Shown: one piece after another, positions 59,676-64,000 of the stretch
How the letters are laid out: every line of letters begins with the position of its first letter
How positions within the stretch are numbered: the stretch's first letter is position 1
Origin: Tractidigestivibacter montrealensis
GTDB taxonomy: Bacteria > Actinomycetota > Coriobacteriia > Coriobacteriales > Atopobiaceae
DNA: 64,000 bases
Reading direction: 5' to 3'
Assembly (NCBI RefSeq): GCF_024741235.1
Contig: NZ_JANSKA010000005.1
Location: 62,001 to 126,000, forward strand
Made by a program: the position numbers and the translations under genes
The notes under the pieces: generated by a model
Database searches by the model: none
What the model was told of the DNA's origin: nothing
Seen by the model: the letters and a program-made list of their open reading frames with translations, nothing else

Positions 59676-61183
59676 TGGGCAGCCCGGATGTGCGCATCCC
59701 AACGGCAACGCTCAGGGGAGTGGAAGCGGTGCCCGTGACGGTCGAGGTGAGCGTCTCTGGGGGAATCCCGGGGCTCTCCATTGTGGGCATGCCTGACACC
59801 TCTGTCCTCGAGGCGCGATCGAGGGTGCGCTGCGCCATGAAGGCGTGCGGCTATAAGATTCCCAGGCTTCACGTGACGGTGAACCTTGCTCCTGCGGAGA
59901 TTCGAAAGACGGGCACCGCCTTCGACCTCCCAATTGCCGTGGCCGTGCTTGCCGCCACGGGCCAGATTCCACATGAGAGCCTTTCCAAGCTGCTCTTTGT
60001 CGGTGAGCTTGCCCTTGATGGGAGCGTGTGCCCGCCGCGAGGAGCCGTTGCCTATGCGGCTCTCGCCGAGCGGGAGGGGCTCTCGCTTGTCTGCTCCGAC
60101 CAGACGAGGCTGCCGCTTGCGCTCTCTACTGGCGCGTATGGCATTTCGGGCATCTCGCGTCTGAAGTCCGGGGTGGGAGACTTGCCGCTGCTGGGAATGG
60201 GACAGTGTTGTGACAGCTCTGACGTGGGTGAAGGAACCTGCTGCCTTGACTTCTCTGACGTTGTGGATCAAGACATTCCCAAGCGTGCCATGGTCATCGC
60301 TGCGGCAGGACGCCACGGCATGCTCATGGTGGGGCCGCCGGGCTCCGGTAAGACCATGCTTGCACGCAGGATGCCCACCATCCTTCCACCTCTTGCGGAT
60401 GCGGAGAAGTCCGAGGCGATGCTCATCCATTCGGTTGCCGGCCAGCCCATAGATCCCCTCGAGCGAGGCGAGCGCCCCTTCAGGGCGCCCCACCATTCGA
60501 TCTCTGTTGGCGGCCTTGTTGGGGGAGGTAGGCCCGTCATGCCCGGCGAGGTCTCGCTCGCGCATGGCGGCGTGCTCTTCCTAGACGAGCTGCCGGAGTT
60601 CGCGACAAACGCGCTGCAGTCGCTTCGTCAGCCGCTCGAGGACCACGAGGTCAGGATCGTGCGGGTTGACGGTGTGTACGTCTTTCCCTGTGACTTCCAG
60701 CTTGTGGCAGCGGCAAACCCCTGTCCCTGCGGGCACCTTGGCGATGACGCCCACGAATGCACATGCGCGCCTGCCCGCGTGGCCGCCTACCAGGGGCGCA
60801 TTGGCGGACCACTCATGGACCGCATCGATGTGGTCGTCGACGTCCACCGGCCGGCCTCGACCGATGTGATCCGAGGCTCGGAGGGAGCGGGCTCTGCCGA
60901 GATGCTCGACCAAGTCATGGCCGCACGGGAGTTCTCTGCCTGGCGCGAGGCTCGCGACGAAGCGCGAATTGGCAACGGGGCCCGTGGCGTCGCGCGACTG
61001 GGATTCGAGCCAAGTGCGCGCGCGTTCTTCGAGGACTCGGCGGAGAGGCTTGCCCTTGGAGGACGCGCCATAGCGCGCGTGGGTCGCGTGGCGCGGACCA
61101 TAGCCGACGTGGGTGGCCACGAGCTGGTCTCGCGCGATGACGTGGGAGAGGCCCTTCAGTACCGGTCGAGGAGGCAGCTATGA
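59675..61183 (+). CDS. comM: YifB/ComM family Mg chelatase-like AAA+ ATPase
   Basis: 502 residues. N-terminal ChlI-like domain (~1-170, with GIPGLSIVGMPDTSV and NLAPAEIRKTGTAFDLP), AAA+ core with Walker A GPPGSGKTML (~219-228) and Walker B GVLFLDELPEF, a Cys-rich loop NPCPCGHLGDDAHECTC, and the Mg-chelatase C-terminal domain. ComM of Vibrio is a helicase that drives branch migration in natural transformation; this orthologue is next to dprA. A Cys-rich insertion (CCDSSDVGEGTCC) lies just before the AAA+ core. It overlaps yraN and dprA by 1 and 4 bases. Confidence 0.94.
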   Translation: MGSPDVRIPTATLRGVEAVPVTVEVSVSGGIPGLSIVGMPDTSVLEARSRVRCAMKACGYKIPRLHVTVNLAPAEIRKTGTAFDLPIAVAVLAATGQIPHESLSKLLFVGELALDGSVCPPRGAVAYAALAEREGLSLVCSDQTRLPLALSTGAYGISGISRLKSGVGDLPLLGMGQCCDSSDVGEGTCCLDFSDVVDQDIPKRAMVIAAAGRHGMLMVGPPGSGKTMLARRMPTILPPLADAEKSEAMLIHSVAGQPIDPLERGERPFRAPHHSISVGGLVGGGRPVMPGEVSLAHGGVLFLDELPEFATNALQSLRQPLEDHEVRIVRVDGVYVFPCDFQLVAAANPCPCGHLGDDAHECTCAPARVAAYQGRIGGPLMDRIDVVVDVHRPASTDVIRGSEGAGSAEMLDQVMAAREFSAWREARDEARIGNGARGVARLGFEPSARAFFEDSAERLALGGRAIARVGRVARTIADVGGHELVSRDDVGEALQYRSRRQL

Positions 61184-62145
61184 GCTTTGATGCCACGTGT
61201 GAGTGCAAGCGTTGGGAGCTACGGCCTGATGACGAGGGCTTCCCCCAAGCCTTGCAGGACCTTGAGCCTGTGCCGGAGTTGCTCTACGGAAGGGGAGACC
61301 CCAATGTCCTTCAAGGGCCCTGCCTTTCGGTCATTGGCGCGAGGAGGGCGACTCCCTACGGAATCGCCGTAGCGGAGATGGCAGGGAGGGTTGCCGCCGA
61401 GAGCGGTATCGTGGTTGTTTCTGGCGGAGCAATGGGGTGCGATTGCGCTGCGGGACGTGCCGCTCTCGAGGCAGGGGGCAAGACGGTTGTCGTCTCCGGA
61501 TGTGGTGCCGACATGGTCTATCCGGCAAGCTCGGCAGACGTCTACGCCGGTGCGGTGGCGACGGGTGGTGCCGTCATATCGCTGGAAAGATGGGGGTCGC
61601 TGCCTAGACGCTATGCATTTCCCAAGAGGAATGCCATCATTGCCGCCCTATCTACCTGTCTTTTCGTCACGGAGGCGGGCATGCGTTCGGGTACCATGAG
61701 CACCGCGGACGTTGCGGTGGAGCTTGGGCGAAAGGTCTATGGCATCCCTGGGTCGATCTTCTCGCCACTTTCGGCGGGAACCAACTGGCTCATTTCCGAG
61801 GGGGCACGGGTCATCTGTGACGAGGCATCGCTTGAGGCGGCAATTTCCCTGGACTATGGCCGCCTGCGCTTTTCCGATTCCCCGGGACGGCGAGAGGACC
61901 TTGGTCGGGTGCTCTCGGCCCTTGTCGCATCGCCCTCAAGGGCAGATGACCTTGCGGCTCGCTTGGGCGAGAACATCATCACCGTCCTGAGCGCACTTTC
62001 AGACTACGAGGCGGCCGGAGTGGTGACCAAACTTCCGGACGGTCGATATGCGCCCACGAGCGCGTTCTATTTGTCGCACAATGGTCTGGCTGGGGCGAAG
62101 GCGTCACCGGCCGGAGAGAAGGAGGAGCATGCAGCAGACAGTTGA
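61180..62145 (+). CDS. dprA: DNA-processing protein DprA
   Basis: Loads RecA on incoming single-stranded DNA during transformation. 321 residues: the Rossmann-like core with GARRATPYG, SGGAMGCDCAAGRAAL, RYAFPKRNAIIAALS, AGMRSGTMSTADVA and PGSIFSPLSAGTNWLI, and a C-terminal winged-helix DprA domain (~245-300). No N-terminal SAM domain stands out. The start overlaps the comM stop (ATGA), and the end overlaps trmFO by 17 bases. topA, which lies between dprA and trmFO in many Firmicutes, is absent here. Confidence 0.95.
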   Translation: MSFDATCECKRWELRPDDEGFPQALQDLEPVPELLYGRGDPNVLQGPCLSVIGARRATPYGIAVAEMAGRVAAESGIVVVSGGAMGCDCAAGRAALEAGGKTVVVSGCGADMVYPASSADVYAGAVATGGAVISLERWGSLPRRYAFPKRNAIIAALSTCLFVTEAGMRSGTMSTADVAVELGRKVYGIPGSIFSPLSAGTNWLISEGARVICDEASLEAAISLDYGRLRFSDSPGRREDLGRVLSALVASPSRADDLAARLGENIITVLSALSDYEAAGVVTKLPDGRYAPTSAFYLSHNGLAGAKASPAGEKEEHAADS

Positions 62146-63472
62146 CGTTGTGGGGGCGGGTCTTGCAGGAAGCGAGTGCGCGCTCCAGCTTGCCGACAGG
62201 GGCGTGAGGGTCCGGCTTCATGAGCAGCGCCCCGTTCACATGTCTCCCGCGCACCACACCGACCGCTTCGCGGAGCTCGTGTGCTCAAATTCCCTGAAGT
62301 CAACCAAGCCTGAAACTGCGGCAGGGGTTCTCAAGTGGGAGCTTGACGCCATGGGATGCCGCCTGCTGCCCATCGCGCAGGAATGCTCCGTGCCCGCAGG
62401 GGGTGCCCTGGCGGTTGATCGCGAGAAGTTCTCAGACGCCGTGACCAATGCTGTCGTGTCCCATCCGCTCATCGAGGTCGTGAGAGAGGAGGTCACTCGG
62501 ATTCCTGAGGGGCCTTCGGTCATCGCCGCCGGCCCGCTCTGCTCGGATGCGCTCTTCAAGGCGATTTCGGAGGCCGTGGGGGAGGGGTCGATGTCTTTCT
62601 TCGATGCTGCCGCCCCCATAGTCTCGGCCGAGAGCATAGACCGCTCCATTGCGTTCTCGCAGTCCCGCTACGAGGGGGGCGGCGCTGGTGACTACCTCAA
62701 CTGCCCTTTGGAGCGAGACGAGTACGACGCTTTCGTGGATGCACTGCTTTCCGCCGAGCGCGTCATCGCGCGGGACTTCGAGCAGAAGGACCTCTTCTGC
62801 GCGTGTCAGCCAATAGAGGAGGTTGCCCGCACGGGGCATGATTCCATCCGCTTTGGCGCACTCAAGCCCGTTGGCCTCACCGACCCAAGGACGGGGCATC
62901 GCCCATGGGCCGCGGTGCAGCTTCGGGCAGAGAATGCCCAGCGCACCGCCTACAACCTCGTGGGCTTCCAGACCAACCTCACCTGGCCAGAGCAGCGGCG
63001 CGTCTTCAGGATGATTCCGGGGCTGGCTCAGGCGGAGTTTCTCCGGTACGGCGTCATGCACCGCAACTCGTTCGTGGACTCGCCTCACGCCCTCGACGCA
63101 ACCTTTGCCATCCCCGGCACGCACACGCGTCTTGCGGGGCAGATAACGGGGACCGAGGGCTACGTCGAGGCAATTGCATCTGGCCTTCTCGCCGCGCTTA
63201 ACACATACGCGGAGACCTCCGGACTGACATACCCGGTGCTGCCGCATACTGGTGCCTTGGGGTCGCTTGTCGCCTATGCCACAAATCCGGCTACGGTGGG
63301 ATATCAACCCATGCACGTGAACTTTGGGCTGGTCCCACCACTGGAGGATGCGCCCAGGCGGAAGGACGATCGCCGCCGTCGCATGGCGGAGCGCGCCAGA
63401 AACGACATGGCAGCGTTTGTGCGGGCAAGGCAAGACCTCTTTGCCGGGATTGGGCAGGAATCCGTCTCATGA
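62129..63472 (+). CDS. trmFO: Folate-dependent tRNA (uracil-54-C5)-methyltransferase
   Basis: Uses methylene-THF and FAD to make ribothymidine at U54. 447 residues. FAD-binding VVGAGLAGSECALQLA at the N-terminus, FAELVCSNSLKS, FCACQPIEEVARTGHDSIRFGALKPVGL with its cysteines, and the GQITGTEGYVEAIASG C-terminal FAD motif. ATG 62129 has GGAGG four bases upstream and lies inside the dprA end. The stop overlaps the recombinase start (ATGA). Confidence 0.95.
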   Translation: MQQTVDVVGAGLAGSECALQLADRGVRVRLHEQRPVHMSPAHHTDRFAELVCSNSLKSTKPETAAGVLKWELDAMGCRLLPIAQECSVPAGGALAVDREKFSDAVTNAVVSHPLIEVVREEVTRIPEGPSVIAAGPLCSDALFKAISEAVGEGSMSFFDAAAPIVSAESIDRSIAFSQSRYEGGGAGDYLNCPLERDEYDAFVDALLSAERVIARDFEQKDLFCACQPIEEVARTGHDSIRFGALKPVGLTDPRTGHRPWAAVQLRAENAQRTAYNLVGFQTNLTWPEQRRVFRMIPGLAQAEFLRYGVMHRNSFVDSPHALDATFAIPGTHTRLAGQITGTEGYVEAIASGLLAALNTYAETSGLTYPVLPHTGALGSLVAYATNPATVGYQPMHVNFGLVPPLEDAPRRKDDRRRRMAERARNDMAAFVRARQDLFAGIGQESVS

Positions 63473-64000
63473 GCTCTAGGCCAGACAGCGCGCATTCCGC
63501 AGAGCTCCGAGCAGAGCCTGCGCCCCTTGGGTCAAGCGTACTGCCACGGGAGCGTCAGGCGTTTCTCGCGTACCTTGGGCAGGTTCGTGGTCTCTCTGAG
63601 AACACCGTGAAGGCATATCGGGCAGATCTGGCGTCCTTTGCCTCGTGGGCAGAGCGCTCTCATGTGGACCCTCTGTCGGCCACCCACCGCGACCTGCGCG
63701 GGTTTCTCGCCGACCTCAACCGTGCGGGTTACACGGTTCGTACCGTTGACAGGCGGCTTTCTGCGGTCCGCGACTTCTACGGGTGGATGCTCCGGGAGGG
63801 AATCTGCTCTGTGGACCCCGCTGCCGCGCTCGCTACGCCCAAGGGAGCTCGCCGACTGCCCAAGACCATGTCCGACGAGGACGTGCAGAGGCTCCTTGCC
63901 ACGTGCGATACGGATGAGGCCACGGGCATAAGGGACCGCGCGTTCTTGGAGCTGCTCTATGCTTCCGGCGCTCGCATCTCCGAGGTGTCGCGTCTCGACG
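63469..64000 (+). CDS. Tyrosine recombinase XerC/XerD-like, 3'-truncated by window edge
   Basis: Site-specific recombinase, probably for chromosome dimer resolution at dif. 177 residues are visible: an N-terminal SAM-like DNA-binding domain (FLAYLGQVRGLSENTVKAY, TVRTVDRRLSAVRDFYGWML) and the start of the catalytic domain with ASGARISEVSRLD, whose Arg169 is the first catalytic residue. The His-x-x-Arg and Tyr lie beyond the window. Its position after trmFO matches xerC in Firmicutes and argues against a phage integrase. ATG 63469 overlaps the trmFO stop. Confidence 0.92.
   Translation, partial: MSSRPDSAHSAELRAEPAPLGSSVLPRERQAFLAYLGQVRGLSENTVKAYRADLASFASWAERSHVDPLSATHRDLRGFLADLNRAGYTVRTVDRRLSAVRDFYGWMLREGICSVDPAAALATPKGARRLPKTMSDEDVQRLLATCDTDEATGIRDRAFLELLYASGARISEVSRLD

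Noticed and set aside
63469-64000. Phage integrase and island boundary
   Set aside because: The recombinase is translationally coupled to trmFO, its normal xerC neighbour, and the adjacent tRNA-Arg is 50 kb away with no attachment-site repeat seen.

Overview
The window is an almost fully coding stretch of chromosome from a high-GC Gram-positive bacterium. The mix of features points to the class Coriobacteriia, with an Olsenella- or Atopobium-like relative as the best guess. It combines GC-rich actinobacterial codon usage with gene orders otherwise familiar from Firmicutes (TIGR03960/TIGR03936-rplU-rpmA-obgE-proBA-nadD-yqeK-rsfS; rpsP-khpA-rimM-trmD; glyQ-glyS-PSRP-ppdK; rnhB-yraN-comM-dprA-trmFO-xer). 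This placement is inferred from gene content and order; no database was searched. I support 58 protein genes (the first and last are cut by the window edges), one tRNA, and a set of promoters, terminators and repeats. No stretch longer than 300 bases lacks a gene; the largest gaps are 37490-37734, 58828-59060 and 45958-46174.

Layout. 1-3577: end of ornithine carbamoyltransferase, two perfect palindromic repeats, a SprT-like metalloprotease, trpS and 5-formyl-THF cyclo-ligase. 3601-12648 (minus strand): all the aromatic amino acid genes from DAHP synthase to prephenate dehydratase/dehydrogenase. Seven tightly packed cistrons are followed by a separately spaced aroQ, whose protein carries an N-terminal PTS EIIB domain. 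12836-12912: tRNA-Arg(CCG). 13082-18182: a P-type ATPase overlapping aconitase. 18288-21364: a zinc-ribbon membrane protein, a cyclophilin and a TPR membrane protein. 21423-27373: the rod-shape operon mreB-mreC-mreD-PBP2-rodA. 27398-30986: a DUF697-like protein and two TIGR039xx proteins. 31176-37489: rplU, rpmA, obgE, proB, proA, nadD, yqeK, rsfS. 37735-42697: a Tat-type BMP lipoprotein with an ATPase and two permeases, a likely nucleoside importer. 42745-45957 (minus strand): response regulator, histidine kinase, DNA polymerase IV. 46175-48677: rpsP, khpA, rimM, trmD, lepB. 48716-57436: glyQ, glyS, a half-length PPDK regulatory protein, ppdK, a dGTPase-like HD protein and a membrane-anchored DUF6273-like protein. 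57590-64000: rplS, rnhB, yraN, comM, dprA, trmFO and the start of a Xer recombinase.

Most of this is core metabolism, translation and cell-wall machinery. The items most worth a second look are: (1) the EIIB-AroQ fusion with a preserved phospho-cysteine, which would physically link a PTS phosphorylation module to the shikimate pathway; (2) the stand-alone N-terminal half of the PPDK regulatory protein, at the normal chromosomal position next to ppdK but without the catalytic P-loop half; (3) three copies of a near-identical perfect palindrome (GAGACAAAGGGAC core) in intergenic spots, resembling REP-type elements; (4) an 11-bp-period direct repeat just upstream of a -10 element at the two-component operon, typical of an OmpR/PhoB-family autoregulatory site; and (5) two overlapping palindromes in front of mreB.
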